A stretch of DNA of 64,000 bases from Casuarina equisetifolia (Eukaryota > Streptophyta > Magnoliopsida > Fagales > Casuarinaceae). Positions 34,201 to 45,746 of this stretch are shown piece after piece. The notes beneath the pieces are model-generated. The model searched no databases, was not told the DNA's origin, and was given only the letters and a program-made list of their open reading frames with translations. Numbering within the stretch: position 1 is the stretch's first letter; each line of letters begins with the position of its first letter. The stretch lies in assembly GCA_028551475.1 (NCBI GenBank), contig CM052355.1:18373543-18437542 (forward strand), given 5' to 3'. The position numbers and the translations under genes were made by a program.

Positions 34201-36654
34201 TTCAGGTACATGATCATTTCAAGGCACCACAGAGGACCAGCAATCCTTTATACAGTGGTACAATTCTTGTTTGCTTGAATACGTAATATGAACTAGTGTG
34301 TTAGCTTATGTGAATTTTTCTTGCTAGATTGTTCTGCCCTTATGTGTCGCCTTAGAATAGTGTCAAAAATTGGATGAACATAACAAGTTTTGACAATTGA
34401 AGTCAACATGCTATGATAAAAGCTCCTACCTCCTGTAGTTAGTGTGCCAGTCAGTTTTTCTTTCTTTTTGTCATACACGAGAGCATCATATCTGTGGGCT
34501 GTGGGCTTGAGCTGGAAAGGGGTGCAAACAAGCTATGACTTGTGTGTGACAAAAAGAAAAGAAAACCCCTCAGATGTGTTGCTCTCTTTTAGTGGTTTAC
34601 TTTAACAAAAAAAGAAAACAGAAAACTGAAGTGAAGAGCTTTTTAAGAATGGTGACTATGGCAACTGATAATGGGTTTTGGGTTTAGTGACTTTAGCGGA
34701 GATATGTCTCCAAGTGAGGATCATACCGTTTCTCTAGAGATATTCACTTGGTGCCTTGACTTTTGTCTAAGCTCATGTCTCTCATAGCCTTTCAACTTTT
34801 GTCAGTTCTGGTCGGTGATATGATACAATCCATGAGTTTGTAGAAAGCTATGATCTAATAGGTACATCAAATATTGGGCAACAGGAAAGTACGGAAAAAA
34901 ATTCAGTTGTGAGGACTGTAACGAGAGGGAAAGTTAGTTTTAAGTGAAATGTGATCACGATTGAGTTTGGGTCAAATGCTGAACTAAGATGGGAATGCAG
35001 TTTTAGTTAGAAGTTGGAAAATAAAGAAAAAGCAGTTGATTACTTGGATTCAAAGAAGACAGACAGGTATTCTTTGCCTCAGAATTACACATGTTTTATC
35101 TTTGATGGTTTTGAATGCGTTGTTTATTCACTTGAAATCTGAATCTATTTTCTTGGCGTAATGTTGTTCTGCTTTCCTGTTTATCCCTGCTACAGACGTT
35201 CTGAACTAGCTGTGCATTTGACTCTGGATTCTCTGCAGAGTTGTCATCATGATAGTTGGAAAAGTTTGGCAAAGTACTTGGTAGAAGATGTCCCCCTCCT
35301 CATGCAGTTGGAAGATATTAAAGATGTTCAAAAAGTACTCTCTATAACTTTCAAATCAGCCCCTGCTGATCTGAGAGAATTCATCAAGTGGGTTGCTGAA
35401 GTTCGAAGAGCAGAAAATGGGGGTGGAAACTTAAGTGCAGAGGAAAAAGGGAGGATTACAATCAAGGTTTCCTACAGCTTCTTTGAATTCCTTTTACCAT
35501 TTTAAGTGATGATTTTCTTCCCTTTTTTTTTTTTTTTTTTTTTGAGTCTTTGGAGAGTAGACTTCTTGTAGTCAACATAAAGGGACAATAAATAATACCC
35601 AATTTTTGAGTGTCTGAGCTCTGGCATTGCAGGAAGAGATATTGAATCAAATACAAGAGACCAAGCTCTTCAGGCACGTAGCAAGATGGTTGGAGTCGGA
35701 AAGTTCATTTTGTAAGGAGTTGTGTGATAAACGTGAGTTACCTGAAATTGCTGCTCGTATTTGTTGCCAAGGTGCAGAACTCTTGACCGGGAAACCCAAT
35801 GGAACATGCTGTACTAAAACAGATTTAAAGCTTTTGAAGGCTTGTGATAACAAGCCCGCGGCAATAGTATCCGGCACTGTGACTGCTGATGGCAATGAAC
35901 AAGGAGTTGATGTGTTCATCCCTTTATGTCAAAATGATAACAGTACTTTGTGTGCAACTGATCAAGGTCGTTGCAGTGGAATGCTTCCATCTACGGGTCA
36001 TGTTTTAACTGTACTTCTCTTTGCGCTGCCGCAACAAGCATGGGCTGGCATCAAAGAAGCAAAACTAGCAGCGGAAATTAACAGTCTAGTGTCAGCTGAA
36101 AATCTCCCTCCTCTGCTTAAGGATGAGGTAATATCTACATCGTTTTTCTTTTTCTTTTTTGGTCTATACGTTAATTGACCTTTTTTCTTTGTTTAGTTAT
36201 TTGTTCAATTGCTCACTTTTTGTGAGTCAGTTTTAAGGAGGAAATAAACTTTTATAATATTAGAGCTGAAGTTTAAATGCAACATCCTTCGTTCTTAGAC
36301 TAAAAAATTATTATTCCATTCTGCACTTGGAATAATTTTGCCCTACTGTCCGTCAAATATGAACAAATAGGCCCTTTCTTACAAGTTGGTTTTAGGAGGA
36401 AATGCATAGCGCTTTGTTAAATAAGAAATTTTACTCCTGTCAGGTTATAGAACTGTAGAAAATAGTCACTTTCAGAAGTTGTAGACTCATATTTCATGGT
36501 GACCATAGTTTTTGGTGCTTGAAGCAAAACGTAGGATCCACAACCATGAAGAAGCTGATTCCTACTTCTAACTTGATGATCATTACAGGTTCTTTATGTG
36601 CGGCGGCAGCTCCACTTCCTTGGAACAGATCTTAGTACTTCTGCCCCTTCATGA
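31241..36654 (+). CDS. PCS: Phytochelatin synthase, complete copy 2
   Basis: Eight exons with the same phases as copy 1: 31241-31324, 31420-31576, 32125-32363, 33021-33184, 34206-34257, 35239-35466, 35633-36127 and 36589-36654. Exons 2-6 are exactly equal in length to copy 1. The product is 494 aa. The catalytic triad is intact, shifted by three residues: Cys59, His165 and Asp183. The loop after the His reads [14 protein letters not shown], where copy 1 has [14 protein letters not shown]. The C-terminal domain has diverged more: the CCRETCVKC cluster is reduced to CC plus a distant Cys, and the last exon is shorter. It is a tandem paralogue lying 1.56 kb behind copy 1 in the same orientation, with longer introns 4 and 5. 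It is probably functional, but metal preference may differ. Confidence 0.96.
34455..34565. repeat. Imperfect inverted repeat inside PCS copy 2 intron 5
   Basis: The arms are 34455-34478 (TTTTTCTTTCTTTTTGTCAT and on) and 34542-34565 (GTGTGTGACAAAAAGAAAAG and on). They are complementary at about 21-22 of 24 positions around a 63-base spacer. It could be a small MITE-like insertion or an RNA hairpin. Confidence 0.6.
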
Positions 36655-39361
36655 CATCCTTAGTTACTCTGAGGCAGCACTATATCAGTTCAACTACTTG
36701 TTGATGATCGTAGGCTGCATGATATCAAGATTCATTCCAATGCCGGCATTGGAGGGCCCACTAGCCTTTGATCCTGACTCATAAGCATAGAAGATAGAGT
36801 GAAACAATCAGTATCAAATTGTAAAGATATAAATAACAACCAACCAGGATGTTGAATTCACAGGGAGAGTGAGAGGAGTCGAACAAGGTTGTTTTCTCGC
36901 TCTCGTTTTCCATTTCTTTAATTCAAAAATAAATAAATAAAGAAAAATTATGTGTTCTAGACCTGAACTTTATACTACTAAATATTTTTTATTAAAACAA
37001 GTTATAAAGATGATATAATTATATAGTAGTACTTGTATAAAAAATTGACGAGATTTAGAAAAATAAAAATAAAAATAAAAACTAGCCACCCAAACTAGAA
37101 GAGGGTGACATGAGTCTTGATTGGTATACATACCTTATGATTATCTTTTAAAGTGGAGTGGCCTTAAATCTTTTTTATGCCAAATCATACTCGAGCTCTA
37201 ACAAATTGGTGAAAGTTACGTACTTTCCTAATTTGCAATCGATTAGATTTACAATCGAGCTAATTGACAAAGTGTATTTTTTGAGCTCCATTTACTCCCT
37301 CCATAGTTATTCTTTTAATTGAAGATGCATATTGGTTTTTCACAATCTTAATCTTGATTCATGCAATGTCATACCGTTATGAGAAAGCATCTAAGAATTT
37401 AATTAATTATTGATTCTGATTTGGTCTCTAATCATAGTCCAATGATCATTTGTGAGTTAAAGCAGTTTCCATGACAAATTTGTTGAGGGTCCTCCACTGA
37501 AACAAGAAATTCTGTCAAAAGTTTGTTTTGAGAAAAAATTTTTATTTTTTTCAAAGGATTTCAATAACACAAGAAACATGGCAAGTTTTATTTGTAATAT
37601 GTCTCCAATAAAACTGTATTATTTTTGTCTTTAAGAAATTGATATTATTATACATAATTAATCATATTTGTATTTACAAAAGATGCTTATGTTATATCAT
37701 TTATTTCTCGTAGTTTGCATTATCAAATTTTAAAAAAATAAATTTAAAAATTATTTGTTATTCATCTTTTTTTGATTCCCTTCTTATTTTGAGTATTGTC
37801 ATAATCTTTAATAAACTATTTTGATTATTATTAGCTAAATAACTACCTATGGTGATATTCTTTTCTCTTAAGTTTTTCAATTTATAGATCTATATTTTCT
37901 CATCATAGGTATTTAAGATGAAAAAAATAATTAAGAAAGATTAAAATGTAAAACTTAAAACCATAAAATTCAGACGATCATAGAAGTGACCAATTAGAAT
38001 AAGCAGTGTTTGATGACATAGAGAAAAGAAAAGAAAAAAGAGAGAAAAACTAAGAAAACCAAGAAATAAAGAGGATGAAAAAAAAAAAAGAGGATGAAAA
38101 CGTATTATTACCTTCTCCCCTTTTTCCCAAGGCACATCCAAAACCCTACCTACATCAAATGTCAGAGACTTAGTTTTCAATGCATAAATTAGTTTTATTT
38201 AGAAAATAGAAACTAAGTCCTTTTAAGCATCAAGATCCACTCACTTTTATTCTGTATGAGACAAATGTCACTAACTATTTTCATTTGGCTGAACCTCCCC
38301 TTGGATGTGACCGCTTAAGCGGTAGCCTAAGTTGCCTATCTTTTGCAGTTGTCCTTGGAAGATTTTCGGATATTTAGTTGGACAATACCTGAAACTAATA
38401 GTTCGTTATTGTAATAGGCAGCGAAAACCATTTCATTCAACATGGGTATTTTTTTATTTTCCAATTAAATTACATCTTTCCTTGGTGAGCTTTGGTAGTT
38501 TACTATTTAAAAATATTACTTTGTACAGTTCATATTATTTATACTTTCATATTTTGATCTAAGATTTCAATTCTTTAATGTTTCCTCAGCATCTAAATCC
38601 AAAGTTCTTCTCCCTTCTGTTGAGCCTTCCCGTACGCATCCTCCAACTCCCTCTACGCATTCCGAATGAGCACCAAGCATCACAGAAAAGCCATACACGC
38701 TTGTTCTCCAATTCTTTCTCTCCCTCATCTTCTTCGCCAAACCCTGCTTCCTCTATCCCCCATATCCAGCAGACGTGCAAGGCTACACGCTTCCCCATCG
38801 CATGCTTTCAAAAGACGTTGGAGAACCCGCGGCTCAGTGGAGCTTTGGGGGGGACTCCCACCTGAGGGGATTCAAGTATGTCCCCTTCCCCACCTCCAGA
38901 AAAAGAAGAGGATGTTGTTTTCTTCCCATTCCTTTCTTGATGGACTACGTTGTAGCCTATCGATGGAGCTCACTTTTGAATCAAGCAATCTTTACTGTGG
39001 AACCCATAAAACTGCTAGCTTTTCTTCATTAAAATTGACCAACTTTAGTGCTACTTTCGCTTTATACGACACAATGTTATCTGTCAGCGTGCACGCATGG
39101 GAAGAATAAAGAGAGACGGGGAAATAAAACACACTTGTTTATGAAGAAAGGAAAGAGACTGCATCATTACTTAATATCATATGATACAGGACTCAAACAT
39201 TGCTATCAACACAGCAAACTAGTTGCAATCTGACATAAGGTTCCCATTAGGATACGGTTAACGTCCCTAATCTACGCAAGTGAAAAAGGATTCACCACCA
39301 TATTTTAAGCCATTTTCTTTGTTTATGGTTAGTAAGGAACAGTAGGTCTAAGCAATCAGTG
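36655..39361. other. AT-rich intergenic; unresolved open frames at 38.58-39.1 kb
   Basis: The left part is the 3' region of PCS copy 2, followed by AT-rich DNA. Three overlapping plus-strand frames (38578, 38666 and 38775) are open for 85-147 codons in a less AT-rich patch. None matches a family I know. The patch may be a decayed gene, a first exon, or chance. Confidence 0.4.
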
Positions 39362-39951
39362 TCATACACTAATGGTACGACAGGCAGCCCCAAAACCATA
39401 CAGTTTCCTCTCTTTGGTAGCTGGATCTTCTAGCAGCAGCACTTTGTCCTTGTCTCTAACCCCAACCATGTGCAGGTGCTCATCATCCTCTCTCTCTTTC
39501 CCTTTGTACAATAATCTTTGTTCTCCTGGCTCCAGACTCGTCACCAGTGACAGTATCATCTTCAATTCTCCTGAACATCGGAAGGAAAAAAGAAAATGCG
39601 TAAACCTGACAAAGATCTACAAATGGCTATGAAAGTTTAGACCCAAAATACAAGGTTTTCCACTTTTTATTTTGTTTGTTAAAGCAACTTGAGACCCAGG
39701 AAAGAGTGCGGCTTACCGAAAGTGGAAGTGGCCTCAATGGAAATATCATGCCATTTTGAGACAGTTGCGACCCTAATTGTGATCGTCTGCTCTCCCTCAC
39801 TTTCACCGGTGTCTCTCCTTTGGACAAGCATGCCTCCAGGTCGAAGTTCCCATTCGATTTTGCTCACGCCTCCACAACCCTTTTCAGCTTCTTTAGCGTT
39901 GCTGAGCTTTGAACTGCTTCTGCAGAACCTCTTTGACCTCAACTTGATCAT
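39362..39951 (-). CDS. Ubiquitin-like-domain protein related to BAG cochaperones, lacking the BAG domain
   Basis: Two exons, 39951-39717 and 39570-39362, give 147 aa. The N-terminus is basic (MIKLRSKRFCRSSSKL). Residues of about 35-140 match the ubiquitin-like region of plant BAG1-4 proteins: KIEWELRPGGMLVQRRD, TIRVATVSKWHDISIEATST, LVTSLEPGEQRLLYKGKERE and HMVGVRDKDKVLLLEDP. In BAG proteins an Hsp70-binding three-helix BAG domain would follow. Here the frame ends shortly after the Ubl (YGFGAACRTISV), so Hsp70 nucleotide-exchange activity is not expected. Short Ubl-only proteins of this type are known in Arabidopsis (At5g14360 and At5g40630 as I recall). The start at 39951 was preferred over an upstream in-frame ATG at 39996. 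The role is unknown. Confidence 0.87.
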
Positions 39952-40037
39952 TTTCCCTTCCCTCTTTCTGCTCTCTCTGTATCTCTCAAAACTCAAAAGT
40001 CTGTGGGCGAAGATAAAAAGTGCTGGGGTTTAGCTCG

Positions 40038-40049
40038 TTATATATATAA
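40038..40049 (-). promoter_or_regulatory. TATA box of the Ubl/BAG-like gene
   Basis: TTATATATATAA on either strand, about 90 bases upstream of the start at 39951. Confidence 0.6.
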
Positions 40050-43000
40050 GAGTTGAGAACGTGCCTCTGGACAAAAGAAGCTTTGGACTAAATACAAGCC
40101 GCCTTTAGCCTTGCCCTATAATATGGCTTAGATTATTGAAGGGACAATGAGTTTGTGACTCATAGTGGTGGACAATATGGGCGTAGTCTCTTCTGCTAAT
40201 TTGAAAGGGACCTGAGGCACATGGGGGTGGGTGCTTCAGAACACGCTTGCTTGATTAGCGGGCCAAATATAATCGAATACAGTGGTCGGTTGGTCTTTCA
40301 ATAAAACCGGATTCGGATATTTCATTGGTCTTGGACTAAATTTAAGAAACTATCCAACTAAGGGAAAAGGGTTAATCACCCAGTCATTCTGACAGAGCAT
40401 CGCATTTCTTCGTTTCTTTTCCTCTTTTCTTCTTCGCAGGCCTTCGTTTCCTTTCTGTACTGGCATTAAAAAAGCTTGCGGTTGATACTTCTTCTAGAGG
40501 TAGCTTCATTATATACGTAAGCACCAGAGTTGTTAAACAACACCGGTGAGAGAAAGTTCTAAAAAAACCTCGAATTACTGCTGGTCTAAATGCACCTGAA
40601 GAAGTATAAGATAGAGATCTTTTACTTGATTCTCGGTTTTACATGGCCAATGCCCTTGGGACCTTTGTCTGAAGTCATTCTTTTTCATCTTGCAGATCAC
40701 ATATCTTCTTCTGATAGAATTCATGAAAACTATTGAGTGATTCATGCACTCAAAGCTTTAGTGTTGTAGTTTGAAGACTAAAACCTTGTGTAGTAGTATC
40801 TCGCATGGCAAATGAAGAACTTAATAAATTAACCAAGAGAGGCTGTAACAATGGTTAGAAGCATTCTGGGTTACTTATCACATCCTTCTTCTTGGAGTAG
40901 AAGTAAACCCATCTCTCATGGTAAATAAAGGATTGTCCAAAGAGGCCCTAAAAAACTATTATCTCCTATATCAAGAGAAGTCGTAGCTTTCAGACGTGCC
41001 ATGGAATATGGTTTGCATTAAACTAAGAAACAAAGCTATTTTGTCTCGACTCGTGAACTTAATTTATTTTGGTTTAATGTTAGGTTTTAGTTAGGTGGGT
41101 GTTACTATTTTTATGCGTGGCGGGCTAATCTTTAGGGTATCAACCCATGTGGGAGGGAGTTAGAAAAATGCAGCTTCTCTCAGGTCTTGACCATGTTTAA
41201 TGTCGTTAAGATTGGAGGGTTCTCCAATCAAGTTCAAGCAAGCTTTTTTTTTTTTTTTTTTTTAACATGGATAAACAATCTTCTGAATTTAAGGGATAAT
41301 TAGCCGACATAACAAGGAAAGATTCCCTAAACTCGCACGTAATTCACTAGCTGAGCATACCTAACACCTGATTAAGTTCGTGACAACTACTGATTATTTG
41401 GCCTTAGGAACTGGACAATCTTCAAAAGTTCCAACCAACAAAATATTTAGCACTTGCATGCGAAGAAATGTAAGAGAAAAGACAAAAGCAAGCAATTTCT
41501 ATAAGCTGAAGACACCCCACATGTTTTCTGGTATTGGCCGCTAAAGAGGGGTTCACAGGTGTTTCTGCAAAACCAGCTTTAAGAACAGTTGTAGGGCAAA
41601 AGTGATAGAGATGGGTCCTATGTTGGGATGGCATGTTCTCAAACTGCACCTGCATGCAAATACTTGGAATCAGCTAGTGCACTTTTTTATGATTACAGAA
41701 CCATTATTGGCATGTATCTTCCCCAACCTGAATCGGTTCTTCAGTGATATGATACCGACATGGTCTGCTAGTGGAACTCTCTGGTATAAGTCACCCAAGT
41801 TTCATGACATAATTGTTGGGATCTAGACCCAAAATCCATTGTTTAGTACTCAAATCCGGGCGGCTAACTGATTAGATTACGGTCGAAAACAAGGTATGTT
41901 AGAATAAGTAACCCCTGCTCCAAGCACGTGAAGATATGATGCACCTACCGATACCTGCTTACACACATTACAGAGTGAAATGCAGATGAAGATGGATTCT
42001 TTGAATTTTCCCACAAGATTTGCTTCTTGTTGGCACGCTGATCAGAAGATACAGCCAGGGATTTTATGCGGATCGAGGACATTTTACCTCAATTATGGTG
42101 TTCCATGCGTGGTCCAGTCTACAATAATGTTTAGAAAATTATTTTCCCCTTCTTGTTTCATTATCACTGTATAACGTGAGTCACAAGTTTTTTTTATGCC
42201 TACTCATATCTAGTATCTTTGGAATGTCTAAATCAGAATAACATTATTACTGAAAGCCACATGTCATGCTCCCTCTTGCCACTCTGATGAAAACCAACTC
42301 CTTGACATGAAAAGTTCATACAATATGGGGGGACATACACAAATGATTTTTGGACTTTGGCACATCATCTGAACTACTTGTAGAACATGATTTTACCTTT
42401 AAATGTGAATTCATGTTCTTATCAAAGGCAGTTAGGTGGAAGAATGTCAAACCAAGCTAATATTGATCATGGGTTTAGAACAAGATTTAAGCTTTTACAG
42501 TATCAATTCACTCCACATCAGGTTTAAGAAGAAGAAAACTTTCATTTCCTTCCTTTTTTTTCCTCGGGTTCTTTTTCTGTTTTATCTTGGAGCACTTGAG
42601 TTTGGGCTGCGTGTAGCCCAAATACAACGACTTCCTACTGCAGTCTATAGTTTAGGCCCAACCAAACTAAAGAGTTAAAGACTTGGCCCGTTCAAATTAA
42701 AAAGTTAGAATTGTTCGAAATTAACATTGTGCAAACTATAAAAATCTCACATTAAATATACACTATCTTTTATAACCAAACTTAATGAAAGAAATGTATT
42801 TTTAACTCTTAAAATAACTTTTAAGTTGAACATTTAAATTTTATGATATGATAAAAGATATTAAGTATTCTATCATTTTACTTTATTATTTAGAGTATAA
42901 AATAGAACTAAAGAAAACTGATTTAATAAATAATTTTTCACAAGGTTGCCAACTGGGCTTATTGGTTGAACTAAAATGAAAAGAATTTGAATCATAAAAG

Positions 43001-43282
43001 CCAAATACTTGAAAGACATGCTATTTCTAATATTCACACATTGTTTTTTGTTTAATTTTACAATTACGGTTTGTAAAACAATCGATTGTTCACATGCCTC
43101 TGCACTTCCATATAATTCATGATTTTAGCCTACTGCTAATCGAACGAGTGAATGAATGGCTGAGAGAAGACCGCGGCACCAGTGAGAATACCAAGAGTGT
43201 CCAACCCCACTTCAGAAGCCACTCAATTTCGACTAGCGAAACCCAAAATCTCAATTGTTTCTCTTGCTCTTCAATCTTCAAG
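40050..43282. other. Intergenic, and 5' UTR exon of the PPR gene at the right end
   Basis: No gene was recognised. There are poly-T runs at about 41247. DNA from about 43140 to 43282 is likely the untranslated first exon of the PPR gene, because it ends in a good splice donor. Confidence 0.45.
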
Positions 43283-43463
43283 GTAAGAACATATCAACCC
43301 GAACTCGATTCAAGTAGCCGAACTTTGCACGCTATTTTTGTTCTTCCTCTTTGTAAGCGAGAAGCTTCACCGGCAAAAGATATTCAAGAGGGAAAATGCT
43401 ACATCTTAGTTTTTGATGGGATTGTATGTTATGGGTTTCTGTCTTGACTCTTAAGTTGTACAG
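43283..43463 (+). other. Probable 5' UTR intron of the PPR gene
   Basis: Donor CAAG|GTAAGAA at 43282/43283 and acceptor TTGTACAG|AATATG at 43463, only 3 bases before the start codon. Both sites are strong. Usage is inferred. Confidence 0.6.
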
Positions 43464-43466
43464 AAT

Positions 43467-45746
43467 ATGCAAGCTTTAACCACTTTGCCATCAATGGGTG
43501 ATCTTTGGGCGGTATCTCAGTTGGGCTTTGAACTGGGTTCTCCTTGTGTACTTGGAACTAGAAGGATAAGAAAAAGGATAAGGAGTTTTCGGTTTTCTGT
43601 TTGTCAGGGTAGAAGTGCTGGAGTCCTACTGCTTTCAAAAGATGTTGGAGTTATTAGGCGTGCAACTTGCTGTGGAAGCTCAAAATTGGATTTGGGTTGT
43701 ACGTCCACTAAACTTAAAGTCGCTCTCTTTTGCACGCCGAAGAAAGCTCCTTTCGGTGCTTTGGTTGCATTGGCTTGGGCAATGGAGCGACAAGCAATTG
43801 GAAATGAGTCCGTCAGAGAAACATCGGATTTAGTGAATGAGGTGCCAGGGGAAACTGAAAGAAAGGATATTGATTATCCCGCTTTGAGTGAAGCGGATGA
43901 TAGCGATGATAATGAAGGAAGAGATAGTGGTCCAGAAAGTGAGGAAGAAGAAGGGGAAGAGAAGAGTTCAAAGGTTGATGTTCGTTCGCTAGCATGGAGC
44001 TTACGATTTGCGAGAACTGCAGATGATGTGGAAGTGGTTCTCAAGGACAAGGGTGAGTTGCCCCTTCGAGTATATTCAACAATGATTAGAGGTCTTGGTA
44101 GAGACAAGAGAATGAATTCTGCAATGGCTCTCGTTGAGTGGCTCAAGAAAAAGAAGCATGAAACTAATGGTTTAATCGGCCCAAATCTTTTCATATATAA
44201 TAGTCTATTGGGTGCAGTAAAACAGTCTGAAGAGTTTGGAGAAATGGAGAGAATCTTGAATGACATGGCTCAAGAAGGGGTCCTTCCTAATGTTGTGACT
44301 TATAACGCTTTAATGGCAATCTACTTGGAGCAAGGACGACCGACTGAGGCCCTTAATATTCTTGAGGAGATCCAGCAGAAGGGCTTAAGTCCTTCTGCAG
44401 TTTCCTACTCTACGGCATTGTTGGCCTATAGAAAAATGGAAGATGGACATGGAGCTCTAAGGTTATTCATTGACTTAAGGGAAAAGTATCACAAGGGTGA
44501 CATAGGCAAAGATACTGATGAAGATTGGGAAAACGAATTTGTTAAGATCGAGAAGTTTACACTTCGTGTTTGCCACCAAGTGATGCGGCGGTGGCTTGTG
44601 AATGGTGAGAACTTGAGCACCAATGTGTTGAAACTTCTCACAGAGATGGATAAGGCTGGGATTCCACCAGGTCGGGAAGAGCACGAGCGGCTTTTGTGGG
44701 CTTGTACTCGAGAAGAACATTGCATTGTGGTGAAGGAATTATATAGCAGAATAAGGCAAAAACATTCTGAAATTAGTCTGTCTGTCTGTAACCATGCAAT
44801 CTGGTTATTGGGAAAGGCTAGGAAGTGGTGGGCGGCTCTAGAGATATACGAGGATTTAGTGGACAAGGGACCAAAACCAAATAACATGTCATACGATCTT
44901 ATAGTTTCTCACTTCAATTTTCTTCTCAATGCAGCAAAGAAAAAAGGTATTTGGAGATGGGGTGTTAGGTTGCTGAACAAGATGGAAGATAAAGGCCTTA
45001 AACCGGGGAGTAGGCAATGGAATGCAGTTCTTATTGCCTGTTCCAAGGCTTCAGAAACTTCTGCTGCTGTGCAAATATTTAAGAGGATGGTTGAACAAGG
45101 TGAAAAACCTACAATAATATCCTACGGAGCCTTGCTTAGTGCACTGGAGAAGAAGAAACACTATGATGAGGCCCTCCGGGTTTGGGACCATATGATCCGG
45201 GTGGGTATTGAGCCAAATTTGCACGCGTACACTATCATGGCTTCCATTCTCACTGGGCAAGGAAAGTTTAATTTGGTTGATGCCATCATTAAGGAAATGG
45301 TTTCAACCGGGAACGACCCAACAGTTGTGACATACAATGCAATAATCAGTGGCTGTGCACGCAATGGAATGAGCAGTACAGCATATGAATGGTTTCATCG
45401 CATGAAAGTTCAGGACATCTCCCCGAATGAGATTAGTTATGAAATGTTGATTGAGGCTCTTGCAAAGGATGGCAAACCAAGAATTGCGTACGAGCTATAT
45501 TTGAGGGCTCGGAGTGAGGGCCTTAACCTCTCTGCAAAGGCTTATGATGCAGTCTTACAATCCTCTCAGGTCTATGAAGCAGCTATTGATTCACGTGCTT
45601 TAGGGCCTCGGCCCCCAGATAAAAAGAAAAAAGTGCAAATCAGAAAAAAATTGACAGAGTTCTGTAACTTGGCAGACGTTCCTAGGAGAAGCACACCATT
45701 TGACAGAAAGGAAGTTTACATTCCACAAACAGAAGGAGATCCATAA
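43467..45746 (+). CDS. LPE1: P-class pentatricopeptide repeat protein, LPE1 (At3g46610)-like
   Basis: An intronless coding region of 759 aa. The first 100 or so residues are basic and Ser/Cys-rich with few acids, consistent with an organelle transit peptide. An acidic linker follows (about 135-165, DDSDDNEGRDSGPESEEEEG). From about residue 185 onward come tandem 35-residue PPR motifs, for example VVTYNALMAIYLEQGRPTEA, RQWNAVLIACSKASETSAAV, IISYGALLSALEKKKHYDEA and VVTYNAIISGCARNGMSSTA. A non-PPR insert lies at about 330-410. There is no E or DYW domain, so it is P class and not an editing enzyme. The insert and the ordering resemble Arabidopsis LPE1 as I remember it, a chloroplast protein that promotes psbA translation. 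That identity needs an alignment. Confidence 0.9.
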   Translation: MQALTTLPSMGDLWAVSQLGFELGSPCVLGTRRIRKRIRSFRFSVCQGRSAGVLLLSKDVGVIRRATCCGSSKLDLGCTSTKLKVALFCTPKKAPFGALVALAWAMERQAIGNESVRETSDLVNEVPGETERKDIDYPALSEADDSDDNEGRDSGPESEEEEGEEKSSKVDVRSLAWSLRFARTADDVEVVLKDKGELPLRVYSTMIRGLGRDKRMNSAMALVEWLKKKKHETNGLIGPNLFIYNSLLGAVKQSEEFGEMERILNDMAQEGVLPNVVTYNALMAIYLEQGRPTEALNILEEIQQKGLSPSAVSYSTALLAYRKMEDGHGALRLFIDLREKYHKGDIGKDTDEDWENEFVKIEKFTLRVCHQVMRRWLVNGENLSTNVLKLLTEMDKAGIPPGREEHERLLWACTREEHCIVVKELYSRIRQKHSEISLSVCNHAIWLLGKARKWWAALEIYEDLVDKGPKPNNMSYDLIVSHFNFLLNAAKKKGIWRWGVRLLNKMEDKGLKPGSRQWNAVLIACSKASETSAAVQIFKRMVEQGEKPTIISYGALLSALEKKKHYDEALRVWDHMIRVGIEPNLHAYTIMASILTGQGKFNLVDAIIKEMVSTGNDPTVVTYNAIISGCARNGMSSTAYEWFHRMKVQDISPNEISYEMLIEALAKDGKPRIAYELYLRARSEGLNLSAKAYDAVLQSSQVYEAAIDSRALGPRPPDKKKKVQIRKKLTEFCNLADVPRRSTPFDRKEVYIPQTEGDP

